29,876 bases of DNA from an uncultured Alcaligenaceae bacterium (GCA_937908115.1 CALEQZ010000005.1:1-29876), one strand, 5' to 3'. Positions 20,833 to 29,876 are shown, counted from the first letter of the stretch. The notes: generated by a model from the sequence alone, not told the origin. Translations and numbers: made by a program.

Positions 20833-22935
20833 CTACATGCCAAGCAGGCTGCGCAGCCCTGCCTCGTCCAGCACCGGCACACCCAGCTCGCGCGCTTTGG
20901 CCAGCTTGCTGCCCGCGTCTTCGCCGGCCACCACATAGGACGTCTTGCGCGACACGGACCCGCTAACCTTGCCGCCGGCAGCCAACACGTGGCGGGTCGC
21001 CTCGTCCCGGGTCCAATTCGGCAGGGTGCCGGTCAGGACCACGGTCTTGCCCGCCAGCTGCCCGCCGGCCGCCTGGGACTCCGGCACGGGTTGCACGCCA
21101 CGGGCGCGCAGCTGGCCGATGATGTCGCGGTTGTGCGGCTCGGCAAAGAAGCGGCGGATCGACCCGGCGACCACCGGCCCGACGTCGGGCACGGCCAGCA
21201 GCGCCTCTTCGGACGCATCCATGACGGCGTCGATATCGCCGAAGTGCCACGCCAGGTCCCGCGCGGTGCTTTCGCCCACGTGGCGGATGCCCAGCGCATA
21301 AAGCAGCCTGCCCAGCGTCGGCTTGCGCGCCTTGTCGATGGCAGCCACCAGGTTTTGCGCCGACTTGGCGCCCATGCGCTCGTAGTTGGCCAGTTCCTGC
21401 TCGCTCAGGTCGAACAGGTCCGCCAGCGACTTGACCCTGCCGCTGTCGACCAGCTGGTCGACCAGTTTTTCGCCCAGCCCTTCGATGTCCAGGGCCTTGC
21501 GGCTGGCGGCATGCAGCAGCGACTGCTTGCGCTGGGCGGCGCAGAACAGGCCGCCGGTGCAACGCGCCACCGCCTCGTCCTCGGGACGTTCGATGGCCGA
21601 GCCGCACACCGGGCAGGCGGTGACCATGCGGAATTCCTGCACGGAAGGCTCGCGGCGATCCAGCACGGGTGCGACGATTTCGGGGATGACGTCGCCGGCG
21701 CGACGCACCACCACGTAGTCGCCGATACGCACGTCCTTGCGACGGATCTCATCCTCGTTGTGCAGCGTGGCGTTGGTCACTGTCACGCCCCCGACGAACA
21801 CGGGCTCGAGCCGCGCCACCGGCGTGATGGCGCCGGTGCGGCCCACCTGCACGTCGATCGCGACCAGCCGGGTCGTCGCCTCCTCGGCCGGAAACTTGTG
21901 CGCCAGGGCAAACCGCGGCGCGCGCGCCACGAATCCCAGCACCTTCTGGCCAGACAGCGAATCGACCTTGTAGACCACGCCGTCGATGTCGTACGGCAGG
22001 CCGTCGCGCAGCGCGCCGACCTCACGGTAAAAGGCCAGCAGCCCTTCAGCGCCCGTGGCACGGCGGTTATAGCGCGCATTGACCGGCAGGCCCAGGCCGC
22101 GCAGCCAGTCCAGCATGTCCCCATGGCGGTCATGCGGCAGCGAAGACACGGCGCCCTGCCCGGGCGCGTCCTCGTCGATGGCCTTGTGCAGGCTGCCGGG
22201 CAGGCCGCGCACCTCACCCCAGCCATAAGCGAAAAAACGCAGCGGCCGCTGCGCAGTCACGCGCGGGTCAAGCTGGCGCAGGCTGCCGGCCGCCGCGTTG
22301 CGCGGGTTGACGAAGACTTTTTCGCCGCGCTCGCGCTGCGCCTCGTTCAAGCGCTCGAAGTCTGCGCGGGTCATCAGGACCTCGCCGCGCACTTCCAACA
22401 CGCGCGGGGCCTCGCCCTCGAGCCGCAGGGGCACGGACTTGACCGTACGGATGTTGGCCGTGACGTCCTCGCCGGTCTGCCCGTCGCCGCGGGTGGCCGC
22501 CTGCACGAGCCGGCCATCCTCGTAGCGCAGGCTGATGGCCAGGCCGTCGAGCTTGAGCTCGCAGAAATAATCAACCTGCTCGCCATCGGCCAGCAGGCCG
22601 GCCTCGCGCAGCGTGTCGGCCACGCGCCGGTCGAAGGCCTGCACATCCTCGTCGTCGAAGGCGTTGCCCAGCGACAGCATGGGTACGGCATGCCGCACGG
22701 CGCCAAAGGCCGAAAGCGGAGCCGCGCCCACGCGCTGGGTGGGTGAATCCGGCGTGGCCAGCTCGGGATGCGCGGCCTCCAGCTCGATGAGCTGGCGCAT
22801 CAGCGCGTCGTATTCCGCGTCCGAAATGGACGGGTCGTCCTGGACGTAATAGCGGTAATTGTGCTGTTCGATCTCGCTGCGCAGGCGCGCGGCGATCTGC
22901 TCCGGATCTTCCGGACGGTGCCCAGCCACGGTCAT
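20833..22935 (-). CDS. ligA: NAD-dependent DNA ligase
   Basis: Joins nicks in DNA during replication and repair using NAD. It has 700 residues, within the family range. The adenylation Lys is K128 in ELKLDGLA. The nucleotidyltransferase motifs include DGQTGEDVT, GEVLM, VNPRNAAAGSLRQLD and PYDIDGVVYKVD. Zinc ligands are C441, C444, C459 and C465. Helix-hairpin-helix repeats follow (about 480-605), and a BRCT domain ends the chain (about 622-700, GKTVVLTGTL). An insertion of about 25 residues near 245-275 (SLHKAIDEDAPGQG) is slightly longer than in enteric LigA. The ATG overlaps the zipA stop (22932-22935), placing it last in the smc-zipA-ligA string. Confidence 0.97.
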   Translation of the reverse strand: MTVAGHRPEDPEQIAARLRSEIEQHNYRYYVQDDPSISDAEYDALMRQLIELEAAHPELATPDSPTQRVGAAPLSAFGAVRHAVPMLSLGNAFDDEDVQAFDRRVADTLREAGLLADGEQVDYFCELKLDGLAISLRYEDGRLVQAATRGDGQTGEDVTANIRTVKSVPLRLEGEAPRVLEVRGEVLMTRADFERLNEAQRERGEKVFVNPRNAAAGSLRQLDPRVTAQRPLRFFAYGWGEVRGLPGSLHKAIDEDAPGQGAVSSLPHDRHGDMLDWLRGLGLPVNARYNRRATGAEGLLAFYREVGALRDGLPYDIDGVVYKVDSLSGQKVLGFVARAPRFALAHKFPAEEATTRLVAIDVQVGRTGAITPVARLEPVFVGGVTVTNATLHNEDEIRRKDVRIGDYVVVRRAGDVIPEIVAPVLDRREPSVQEFRMVTACPVCGSAIERPEDEAVARCTGGLFCAAQRKQSLLHAASRKALDIEGLGEKLVDQLVDSGRVKSLADLFDLSEQELANYERMGAKSAQNLVAAIDKARKPTLGRLLYALGIRHVGESTARDLAWHFGDIDAVMDASEEALLAVPDVGPVVAGSIRRFFAEPHNRDIIGQLRARGVQPVPESQAAGGQLAGKTVVLTGTLPNWTRDEATRHVLAAGGKVSGSVSRKTSYVVAGEDAGSKLAKARELGVPVLDEAGLRSLLGM

Positions 22936-23978
22936 GAAAACACCCGCAGTGCCCTCGGTCCGCCGGCGGTCAGCCCCGCCTGTTCAAGCTGCCCATACAG
23001 CACTTGCAGCCGCTGGTCGATGACGGCCTCACTGCCTTCCTGCAACGGCCGGCCCTGGTCGTCAACCAAGCTGCCACCCAGTCGCTCGGCCAGCTGGCGG
23101 CCGACTTGCACCATGCGGCCGAATGCGTGATCGTCGGGCGGGCTGCGCGGCACGTCCAACAGCAGGTTCAGTCGCTCGATCTGCGCCATGCCGTCAAAGG
23201 CCGCGCCATCTGCGCGCGACAGGGTGAAGCGCGGCAGGCCGGTCTCGGACATCCACGCCAGGCGCGCGCCGTCGGGCACGAAGCCCATTTCGCGCGCCGC
23301 GGCCAGCACCGACTGCGACGGCTGCAAGCCCCCCAGCATCAAGGTCAGCCCGACCTGGGTATCGAGCGCTGCGCAGGTATCGTCCAGCCGCGCGGCGCGC
23401 TCGAGCACTTCCTGCTGGTCGGGCCCTTCGACGGCGGCATCGAAGCGCTCGGCCAGATCCTGGGCGCGCGCCCAGGCCTGAGACCATTCGATGGCCGTCA
23501 GCGGACCGCTGCGATTGGCCAGCAGCACCGCGATCTGCAGGCTGGCGTAGGACTCGCCGGGATACAGCCGTGCCCGGTGCACGCCTTGGTCGGTTTCTGC
23601 GAACACGCGGATCGGCTTGCGCCCGGCCGAACGCAGGCCACGCACGTACGGAATCAGGTCGTCGCCCGATACGGGTTCGGGAAAGGCCACGTCGATGACG
23701 ACCTCGCTGGCCGGATCGGCCTCCTCGGCGTCGTCGCCGGCCGGCACGTGATCGTGACCCGGCCCCGTCGACGCATCGCCTGCATCGGCCGCGCCCATGC
23801 CCGGCTCGCGCCGTGCACCGCCGGCCGTCGATCCGCCGAGCAGCGGATCCTGCTCGGTGGTCGGAAAGTGCGCCTGCATGCGACGGCGCACGCGCCGGTC
23901 TTGCCACCAGTTCAGGCACAGCACCGCCAGGATCAGCACGATACCCAGGACGATCAGCCCGATCTGCAAATCACTCAT
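22932..23978 (-). CDS. zipA: Cell division protein ZipA-like, FtsZ-binding
   Basis: Bitopic inner-membrane protein of 348 residues. The N-terminal helix (about 4-24, LQIGLIVLGIVLILAVLCLNW) is followed by a basic stretch, a Pro/Gly/Asp-rich linker, and a C-terminal ZipA/FtsZ-binding-like domain (about 200-345: LTLMLGGLQPS, LPRFTLSRADG, LLLDVPRSPPDDHAFGRMVQVGRQLAERLGGSLVDDQG). ZipA tethers FtsZ polymers to the membrane. The place between smc and ligA is the known betaproteobacterial arrangement. In this group ZipA is very divergent from the enteric protein, so the call rests on architecture and context. It starts 34 bp after smc and overlaps ligA. Confidence 0.87.
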   Translation of the reverse strand: MSDLQIGLIVLGIVLILAVLCLNWWQDRRVRRRMQAHFPTTEQDPLLGGSTAGGARREPGMGAADAGDASTGPGHDHVPAGDDAEEADPASEVVIDVAFPEPVSGDDLIPYVRGLRSAGRKPIRVFAETDQGVHRARLYPGESYASLQIAVLLANRSGPLTAIEWSQAWARAQDLAERFDAAVEGPDQQEVLERAARLDDTCAALDTQVGLTLMLGGLQPSQSVLAAAREMGFVPDGARLAWMSETGLPRFTLSRADGAAFDGMAQIERLNLLLDVPRSPPDDHAFGRMVQVGRQLAERLGGSLVDDQGRPLQEGSEAVIDQRLQVLYGQLEQAGLTAGGPRALRVFS

Positions 23979-24012
23979 TTCTCTGCTCCGCCGCGAGGAT
24001 GCGGATGGGACC

Positions 24013-27000
24013 TCAAGCTGCCTCGGCAGCCAACTGGACGGCCGAATCGATGTCTACCGCCACGATACGCGAAACGCCCTGTTCCTGCATGGTCACGCCG
24101 ACCAGATGCTTGGCCATTTGCATCGCGATCTTGTTGTGCGAGATGAACAGGAACTGCGTCTGCTCGCTCATGGCGCTGACCAGATTGGCATAGCGCTCGG
24201 TGTTGGCATCGTCCAAGGGAGCGTCCACCTCGTCGAGCAGGCAGAACGGCGCAGGATTCAGGCGGAACAGCGCAAAAACCAGCGCCGTGGCGGTCAGCGC
24301 CTTTTCACCGCCCGACAGCAGGTGAATGGTGCTGTTGCGCTTGCCCGGCGGCTGGGCCATGACCTGCACGCCGGCGTCGAGGATCTCGTCGCCGGTCATG
24401 ATGAGCTTGGCCTCGCCGCCACCGAACAGGCGCGGGAAAAGCTCGCCGAAATGGGCGTTGACCGTGTCGAAGGTTTCTTGCAGCAGCTGCCGGGTTTCGC
24501 GGTCGATCTTGCGGATCGCATCCTCCAGCGTGTCGATCGCCGCCAGCAGGTCGGCATGCTGCTCGTCCAGGAAGCCCTTGCGCTCGCGCGCGGCGTTCAG
24601 CTCGTCGAGCGCGGCCAGGTTGACCGGGCCGAGCGACTCCACCTGGCGCGAAATGCGCTGCACTTCGGATTGCAGCCAATTGATGCGTTGCCACTCGGCA
24701 GGCAGCCCGGCCAGCTCGGCGGCAAGCGCCTCGCGATCGACCTGGCGGGCGTTGAGCTGTTCGGCGAATTGCTCCTCGGCCAGGCGGGCGGCCTGCTCTT
24801 GCAGCTGCAGCTCGGTAATGCGGGCGCGCAGCGGCTCCAAGGACCGTTCCAGCTGCAGGCGCTCCTCGTCGGCGGTGCGCAGCTGGGCCGTCAGCGTATC
24901 GAGTTCGATGCGTGCGCGGTTGAGCGCTTCTTCCCGCTCTGCACGCAGCTCCAGGGCATCCTGCAGCCCGGCGCGCGAAGCCGCGTCATCGAGCTGCACG
25001 AGCTCCGACTCCAACTGCTCCAGCTCGGTGGCAGCGCGGCGGCTTTGCTCGCCGGCCAGCTGCAGGTTGCGCTGCAGATCGGCGATGCGCGCGCGCAGGC
25101 CGCGTTCGGCGAATTCGGCCTCCTGGGCCGCACGCTCGAGCTCGCGCAACCGCGCGCGCGCGGCGTCGGCTTCGGCCGCCAGCGCTTCGCCGGCCATCTC
25201 GGCGTCGGCAAAGCGCGACTGTTGCTCGGCAAGCTCGGCATCCAGGGCTTCGAAGCGCGCCTCGGCCTCTTCGCGGGCCGCGCGCAGCTCTTCCTGCTGG
25301 GCGGCGATCTCGGCCAGGTCCTCGCGCAGCCGTTCGCTGCGCTCGCCCGATTGCTGGGCCTGCTGCGTCAGGCGGGCGTGCTCGAGCTGGATATCGTGCA
25401 GGCGTCGGGTGACCTCGGAGACACGCTGGCGTGCCGGCGCCAGCGCCTGGCTGACCTGGTGCCACGCCGCCTCGGCGCGCGCCACCGCGGCTCGCGCTTC
25501 ATCGCACATCAGCTGGGCCGCCTTGATCTCGCGCTGCAGGTTCTCGATTTCCTGCTGCCGCGCCAGCATCCCCGCCTGTTCGGAATCCGGGGCGTAAAAA
25601 CGCACGCTGTGGGCATCGACCAGATGGCCCGACTGCACCACGAACACCCCGCCCGGCGGCAGCGAAGCGCGCGCAGCGACGGCCTGCGCCACGTCGTCGG
25701 CGGTGTAGACGTCGCGCAGCCAATCCGACAACAGGGTGCGCAGGTCGGGATCGGTGATGCGCAGCAGGCTGGCCAGCGGCGTCAATCCAGGCGCTGCAGC
25801 CGGCGCAGGCGCGGCCGTGGGCAATTGATAGAAAGCCAGCCGCGCCGGCGGGGCGTCGTCGGCAAAGGCCCGGGCCCAGTCCAGGCTGCGCACTTCCAGC
25901 GCCGTCATGCGCTCGCGCAGCACGGACTCCAGGGCGGTTTCCCAGCCGGTTTCGACATGCAGCTTCTGCCACAGCCGCCCCAGCCCGGATAGCTCGTGCT
26001 TGGCCAGCCACGGCTCGAGCGCGCCTTGCTTCTGCACGTCTTCCTGCAGCTTGGACAAGGCCGCCAGCCGCGCCTCCAGGCGCGCAAGCGCCTGCGCTTC
26101 GTCGTGCGCAGCCTTCTGGGCCCGCGTGCGCTCGGCGTCGGCCTCCGGCAGGCGCGCCTCCAGCGCCGCCAGCTCCTGCTGCGCGGCGTGCAGCTGCTCC
26201 TCGCACGCGGCCTTGTCGCCGGCCAATTGATCGATGCGCGCCTGGTCGGGCACGTCTAGCTGGCGCAGCTCCTGCTCCAACCTTTCGCGGCGCTGGTCCA
26301 GCGCCTGGATTTGGCGGTCGGCGTCACGCTGCGCCTGGGCGACCAAGGCGAGCTCCTGCTCGACCTTGGCCAGCGCCGTACGCATGCCGTCGCGCCCACC
26401 GGCGGCCTCACGCACGCGGGCCTCGATGGCGGGCAAGGCTTCCTGGGCCTGTTCGGCGTCGAGCCGGGCTTGTTCGGCCCGGGCCGCCGCTTCGGCCAGG
26501 GCTTCCTCGGCCTGGGCGATTTGTTCGGTGCAATGCGCCTGCTGCGCGTCCCATTCGGCGATCTGCTCTTGCAACTGCGCCTTGCGCGCCTGCAGCCGGC
26601 CGCGGGATTCGACGACGTGGCGGATCTCGGCCTCCAGCCGGCTGACCTGGGCATTGGCCTCATACAGCGCGCCTTGGGCGGCGTGCACGGCATCTCCCGC
26701 GGCGTAATGAGCCTGGCGCCGGGACTCCAGCGCCGCCTCGCTGGCGCGCAGCTTGGCGATGGCCGCCTCCAGGTCGGTTTGGGCCTGTTCGATCTCCAGC
26801 ATGCCGCGGCGGCGATCCTCGCGGGCGGCGGCTTCCTTCAGGTACCACAGGACGTTCTGCTTCTTCTCGCCCTCTTCCTGCAGGTCGCGGTACTGGCGCG
26901 CCACTTCAGCCTGGGCCTCCAGCTTTTCCAGCTGGGTCGACAGCTCGCGCAGGATGTCCTCGACGCGGGTGAGGTTCTCGCGCGTGTCGGCCAGGCGGTT

Positions 27001-27543
27001 TTCGGTTTCGCGGCGTCGTTCCTTGTAGCGCGACACGCCCGCGGCTTCTTCCAGGAATACCCGCAGCTCCTCGGGCTTGGCCTCGATCAGGCGGTTGATC
27101 ATGCCCTGCCCGATGATGGCGTAGCCGCGCGAGCCCAGGCCGGTGCCTAGGAAGATGTCGTGGATGTCGCGCCGGCGCACCTGTTGGTTATTGATGTAGT
27201 AGCTGCTCGTGCCGTCGCGCGTCAGCACGCGGCGCACGGAAATCTCGCTGTAGGCGCTCCATTGGCCGCCCGCGCGCCCGTCGCTGTTGTCGAAGACGAG
27301 CTCGACCGAGGCGCGCGCGGCCGGCTTGCGGTTGCTCGAACCGTTGAAGATCACGTCTTGCATCGACTCGCCGCGCAACTCCGAAGCCTTGGTCTCGCCA
27401 AGCACCCAGCGCACGGCGTCGATGATGTTGGACTTGCCGCAGCCGTTGGGCCCCACCACGCCGACCAGCTGACTGGGGACGGGGATGACGGTGGGGTCGA
27501 CGAAAGATTTGAATCCGGCGAGTTTGAGCTGGGTCAGTCGCAC
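24013..27543 (-). CDS. smc: Chromosome segregation ATPase SMC
   Basis: Condensin-type ATPase of 1176 residues that compacts and segregates the chromosome. The start is GTG at 27543, giving the family N-terminus MRLTQLKLAGFKSFVDPT. Walker A is GPNGCGKS (31-38), with K37. Two long coiled-coil arms (about 165-500 and 670-1010), rich in Gln, Glu, Ala and Arg, flank a hinge (about 510-660) that includes ALEPWLAKHELSGLGRLWQKL. The signature LSGGEKALTA (about 1076) and Walker B CLLDEVDAPLDDAN (about 1104) close the ATPase head. First of smc-zipA-ligA. No strong ribosome binding site precedes the GTG. scpA and scpB are not in the window. Confidence 0.97.
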   Translation of the reverse strand: MRLTQLKLAGFKSFVDPTVIPVPSQLVGVVGPNGCGKSNIIDAVRWVLGETKASELRGESMQDVIFNGSSNRKPAARASVELVFDNSDGRAGGQWSAYSEISVRRVLTRDGTSSYYINNQQVRRRDIHDIFLGTGLGSRGYAIIGQGMINRLIEAKPEELRVFLEEAAGVSRYKERRRETENRLADTRENLTRVEDILRELSTQLEKLEAQAEVARQYRDLQEEGEKKQNVLWYLKEAAAREDRRRGMLEIEQAQTDLEAAIAKLRASEAALESRRQAHYAAGDAVHAAQGALYEANAQVSRLEAEIRHVVESRGRLQARKAQLQEQIAEWDAQQAHCTEQIAQAEEALAEAAARAEQARLDAEQAQEALPAIEARVREAAGGRDGMRTALAKVEQELALVAQAQRDADRQIQALDQRRERLEQELRQLDVPDQARIDQLAGDKAACEEQLHAAQQELAALEARLPEADAERTRAQKAAHDEAQALARLEARLAALSKLQEDVQKQGALEPWLAKHELSGLGRLWQKLHVETGWETALESVLRERMTALEVRSLDWARAFADDAPPARLAFYQLPTAAPAPAAAPGLTPLASLLRITDPDLRTLLSDWLRDVYTADDVAQAVAARASLPPGGVFVVQSGHLVDAHSVRFYAPDSEQAGMLARQQEIENLQREIKAAQLMCDEARAAVARAEAAWHQVSQALAPARQRVSEVTRRLHDIQLEHARLTQQAQQSGERSERLREDLAEIAAQQEELRAAREEAEARFEALDAELAEQQSRFADAEMAGEALAAEADAARARLRELERAAQEAEFAERGLRARIADLQRNLQLAGEQSRRAATELEQLESELVQLDDAASRAGLQDALELRAEREEALNRARIELDTLTAQLRTADEERLQLERSLEPLRARITELQLQEQAARLAEEQFAEQLNARQVDREALAAELAGLPAEWQRINWLQSEVQRISRQVESLGPVNLAALDELNAARERKGFLDEQHADLLAAIDTLEDAIRKIDRETRQLLQETFDTVNAHFGELFPRLFGGGEAKLIMTGDEILDAGVQVMAQPPGKRNSTIHLLSGGEKALTATALVFALFRLNPAPFCLLDEVDAPLDDANTERYANLVSAMSEQTQFLFISHNKIAMQMAKHLVGVTMQEQGVSRIVAVDIDSAVQLAAEAA

Positions 27544-27774
27544 AGGTTACGGTATGGCTTGCGGGTTGGCGGCCGGCAGGTACCGGATGGCAAAGCGGCC
27601 CCGCAGGGCCGCAGCAATTGCGTGCGTATCATAACGCAGGGACCATGCAGGCGGCCGGCCGATCACCCACCCGCGCAGCCAATGTCCCACTCGCGCGGCT
27701 ATACTGCGTGGCACTTTTTACGATGGTTTACATATGCCGGAAGCCGCGGTCCGGCAAGACAACGGGACGACAGC
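27544..27774. promoter_or_regulatory. Divergent spacer between smc and lplT
   Basis: For lplT, TATACT at 27700-27705 is a good -10 box, without a good -35. A small stem TGCCGG/CCGGCA (27735-27740 with 27751-27756) lies in its leader. For smc, TATGAT on the minus strand (complement of 27628-27633) is a possible -10. A perfect 7-bp hairpin, GCGGCCC with GGGCCGC around CGCA (27595-27612), lies in the smc leader and is followed on that strand by TTT. It resembles a weak attenuator. Assignments are tentative. Confidence 0.35.
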
Positions 27775-29076
27775 TTGAAAAGAGGTTTCTACCTGGTGAT
27801 GGCGGCACAGGCGCTGTCATCGCTGGCGGACAACGCGCTGTTCATTGCGGCGATCGCACTGATCCAGGAACTCCGCGGCCCCGATTGGATGGCGCCCATG
27901 ATGAAGTGGTGGTTTGCCGCCGCGTACGTGCTGCTGGCCGCCTTCGTCGGCGCCTTCGCCGATTCCTACCCCAAGGGCCGGGTCATGTTCGCCACCAACG
28001 CGCTCAAGGTGGCGGGCTGTCTGCTCATGTTCTGGTATGCGAGCCTGGGCTTGCCGCAATCGCACCAAGTCCTGGTGGTCTGCGCCGCCTACGGCCTGGT
28101 GGGCGTGGGCGCGGCCGCCTATTCGCCGGCCAAGTACGGCATCGTCACCGAAATGCTGCCGCCCGAGCAGCTGGTCAAGGGCAATAGCTGGATAGAAGGC
28201 TTGACCGTCATCTCCATCATCCTCGGCACCGTGCTGGGCGGCGCGCTGATTTCGCCCGACGTCTCGGCCTTCCTGCTGGCCCACCCGTGGCTGTCCGGCG
28301 TGGTCCATACGCCGGCCGAAGCGGCCATCCTCGTCATCGCCCTGGTCTACCTGGCGGCGGCCGCGTGTAACCTGCTCATTCCTCGCACCCACGTCGTCTA
28401 TCCCCCGCAGCAGCGCAATCCCGTCAAGCTGGTGCGCGCGTTCGCCGGATACGTGCGCATCCTGTGGCAGGACAAGCTAGGCCAGATCTCGCTGGCGGTC
28501 ACCACCCTGTTCTGGGGCGCGGGCGCCACGCTACAGCTCATCGTCATCGAGTGGGGCCGCTCGCACCTGGGCTACCGGCTGGACCAGGCCTCGATCCTGA
28601 TGGGCGTGGCCGCGGTCGGCACGGTGGTCGGCTCGGTCCTGGCCGGGCGCATCCCCTTGCGCAAGGCGCTATCGGTCCTGCCGGTGGGCGCCATGATGGG
28701 CGTCGTGGTGCTGCTCATGCCGCTGGTCTATTCGCCGGCCAGCGTCTACCTGCTGCTGCTAATCACCGGCGGCATGGCGGGGTTCTTCGTCGTGCCGATG
28801 AATGCGCTGCTGCAGCACCGTGGCCACGTGCTGCTGTCGGCCGGGCACTCCATCGCGGTGCAGAATTTCAACGAACAGCTGAACATCCTGTTGATGGTGG
28901 CGGCCTACACGTTCATGCTTTGGCTGGACATCCCGATCAACACCATCATCGTGATCTTCGGCCTGATCGTCATTTCGCTGATGCTATTGGTCATGCGCTG
29001 GAGCCGGCTCAACCAGGTCGCCGACCCCACGCTGTGCGACCAGATCGGCGAAGAGGGTCACGGCAAGGCGCTGTAG
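27775..29076 (+). CDS. lplT: Lysophospholipid transporter LplT (MFS)
   Basis: Inner-membrane flippase that returns lysophospholipids to the cytoplasmic face for reacylation. From a TTG at 27775 it has 433 residues and about twelve hydrophobic segments. Family marks: MKRGFYLVMAAQALSSLADNALF at the start, YSPAKYGIVTEMLPPEQLVKGNSWIEGLTV near 125-155, GGMAGFFVVPMNALLQHRGH near 335-350, and SAGHSIAVQNFNEQ. The TTG is chosen because the family starts there and GGGACG precedes it. An ATG at 27682 would add 31 residues without homology. In enterobacteria lplT is next to aas; here no acyltransferase is nearby. A strong inverted repeat follows the stop. Confidence 0.92.
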   Translation: MKRGFYLVMAAQALSSLADNALFIAAIALIQELRGPDWMAPMMKWWFAAAYVLLAAFVGAFADSYPKGRVMFATNALKVAGCLLMFWYASLGLPQSHQVLVVCAAYGLVGVGAAAYSPAKYGIVTEMLPPEQLVKGNSWIEGLTVISIILGTVLGGALISPDVSAFLLAHPWLSGVVHTPAEAAILVIALVYLAAAACNLLIPRTHVVYPPQQRNPVKLVRAFAGYVRILWQDKLGQISLAVTTLFWGAGATLQLIVIEWGRSHLGYRLDQASILMGVAAVGTVVGSVLAGRIPLRKALSVLPVGAMMGVVVLLMPLVYSPASVYLLLLITGGMAGFFVVPMNALLQHRGHVLLSAGHSIAVQNFNEQLNILLMVAAYTFMLWLDIPINTIIVIFGLIVISLMLLVMRWSRLNQVADPTLCDQIGEEGHGKAL

Positions 29077-29095
29077 CGCACGACCGCCGCCAGCC

Positions 29096-29129
29096 CGGCA
29101 GGGCCGCACCCGCCTGGCCGGCCCTGCCG
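29096..29129. terminator. Probable bidirectional terminator between lplT and the UDG gene
   Basis: CGGCAGGGCC (29096-29105) and GGCCCTGCCG (29120-29129) form a perfect 10-bp stem with a 14-base loop, in the middle of an 84-bp convergent gap. There is no T run on either strand, so termination efficiency is uncertain. Position and stem strength support the call. Confidence 0.5.
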
Positions 29130-29160
29130 CATTGGCGGCGCCATGCGCGCCACGACCGGC

Positions 29161-29876
29161 CTACAGTGTTGCCGCCAGGCGCAAGTCCTGCCAGACGCGC
29201 GCCTTCTCGTGCGGGCTGCGCAGCAAATACGCGGGGTGATAGCTGACCACCAGCGGAATCTCGCGCCCATCGTTGCCGCGCAGCACGTGGACCCGGCCGC
29301 GCAGGCTGCCGATGGGCGCTTCGGTCTGCAGCAGGGTCTGCGCCGCGAAGCGGCCCAAGACCAGGATGCGCTCCGGACGCAGCAATTCGATCTGCCGCAT
29401 CAGGTAGGGACTGCATGCGGCAATTTCCTCGGGCTTGGGGTTGCGGTTGCCTGGCGGGCGGCACTTGATGACATTGGCAATGTAGACGTCCTTCTCGCGG
29501 CTGTGCCCGAGCGACGCCAGCATCGCGTCCAGCAGCTGCCCAGACCGCCCCACGAAAGGCAGCCCCTGGCGGTCTTCCTGCTCGCCCGGGGCCTCGCCCA
29601 CGACCATCCACGCAGCCGGCTGTGCGCCCGTGCCAAACACCGCCTGCCTGCGTCCCTTGCACAGCCCGCAATGCTCGCAGGCTTGTACTTCCCCGCGCAG
29701 GGTGTCGAGGTCCATCTCCGAAACCGCCAGCCGCCGGTCTTCGCGCAGTGCGCCGAAGGCCGCGGCCGGGCTTGGCCCGGTTGGGGAAGGGGCGCCCGCC
29801 CCCGGGCCCGGCAAGTGCCGCCCACGGCCGGCCGCCTGCAGCGCTGCCGCGGCCGGACCAGCCCCCTGAGGCGCCG
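29161..29876 (-). CDS. Family 4 uracil-DNA glycosylase (partial at the window edge)
   Basis: Iron-sulfur uracil-DNA glycosylase of the thermophile/type-4 family that removes uracil from DNA. The catalytic motif GEAPGEQEDRQGLPFVG and the C-terminal motif SYHPAYLLRSP are both present. The [4Fe-4S] Cys set is visible as CEHC near the N-terminal side and Cys-x15-Cys in KCRPPGNRNPKPEEIAAC. The frame stays open to the last base, so the true start probably lies outside. Inside the window only a TTG at 29814 and an ATG at 29715 offer starts. The upstream part is Ala/Gly/Pro-rich, as in the N-terminal extensions of proteobacterial members. It is convergent with lplT. Confidence 0.92.
   Translation of the reverse strand, partial: APQGAGPAAAALQAAGRGRHLPGPGAGAPSPTGPSPAAAFGALREDRRLAVSEMDLDTLRGEVQACEHCGLCKGRRQAVFGTGAQPAAWMVVGEAPGEQEDRQGLPFVGRSGQLLDAMLASLGHSREKDVYIANVIKCRPPGNRNPKPEEIAACSPYLMRQIELLRPERILVLGRFAAQTLLQTEAPIGSLRGRVHVLRGNDGREIPLVVSYHPAYLLRSPHEKARVWQDLRLAATL

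Noticed and set aside
20989..22746. Plus-strand frame of 585 codons opposite ligA
   Set aside because: It is a shadow of a ligA gene with all catalytic and zinc residues in place.
23797..25992. Plus-strand frame of 731 codons opposite zipA and smc, rich in Leu, Gln and Gly
   Set aside because: It reflects the antisense of the coiled-coil codons of smc; it has no start signal and no motif.
27160..27774. N-terminal extension of lplT by about 205 codons
   Set aside because: It lies opposite the smc N-terminal coding region and has no resemblance to LplT, whose usual start is at 27775.

Overview
The window is about 30 kb of GC-rich, gene-dense chromosomal DNA from a betaproteobacterium. The most likely source is Bordetella or a close Alcaligenaceae relative such as Achromobacter. 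The reasons are the codon use, the wealth of liv-type and Bug-type solute receptors, the nth gene following an apparent rnfB tail, and a Par27-like parvulin beside bolA, ligA, zipA and smc. This assignment rests on recognition of the proteins, not on a database search. No tRNA, rRNA, CRISPR array, insertion sequence or prophage gene was seen.

Layout. (1) 1-718: the end of a probable rnfB gene, overlapping nth (endonuclease III). (2) 887-5631, plus strand: a complete branched-chain-amino-acid-type (HAAT) ABC transporter in the order ATPase, ATPase, binding protein, permease, permease. One ATPase has Arg in place of the Walker A Lys. (3) 5747-12516: two divergent gene sets. The minus set is mmgE/prpD-family, Bug receptor, and a metallo-beta-lactamase-fold lactonase-like hydrolase. 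The plus set is aldehyde dehydrogenase, beta-hydroxyacid dehydrogenase, and an IclR-family regulator. The 419-bp spacer between them holds a strong candidate operator and a second site sharing its sequence. (4) 12513-17478, minus strand: a second complete HAAT transporter whose permease (LivM) and ATPase (LivG) are fused in one chain. (5) 17835-20817, plus strand: msrB, yciB, a bolA-family gene, a Par27-like periplasmic PPIase, and an unknown two-helix membrane protein. (6) 20833-27543, minus strand: smc, zipA and ligA as one gene string. (7) 27775-29076, plus strand: lplT. (8) 29161-29876, minus strand: a family 4 uracil-DNA glycosylase cut by the window edge.

How the genes may work together. 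Regions 1, 5, 6, 7 and 8 are housekeeping: base-excision repair, methionine sulfoxide repair, envelope folding, division and chromosome segregation, and phospholipid recycling. Regions 2-4 look accessory and catabolic. The hydrolase, dehydrogenase, aldehyde dehydrogenase and IclR set has the same classes of parts as the Agrobacterium blc (att) gamma-butyrolactone system. It could therefore convert a lactone to a hydroxyacid, a semialdehyde and a diacid, with the Bug protein as receptor and the MmgE/PrpD protein as a further step. That reading is an inference, and the real substrate is unknown. The two HAAT transporters on either side may feed the same or unrelated pathways.
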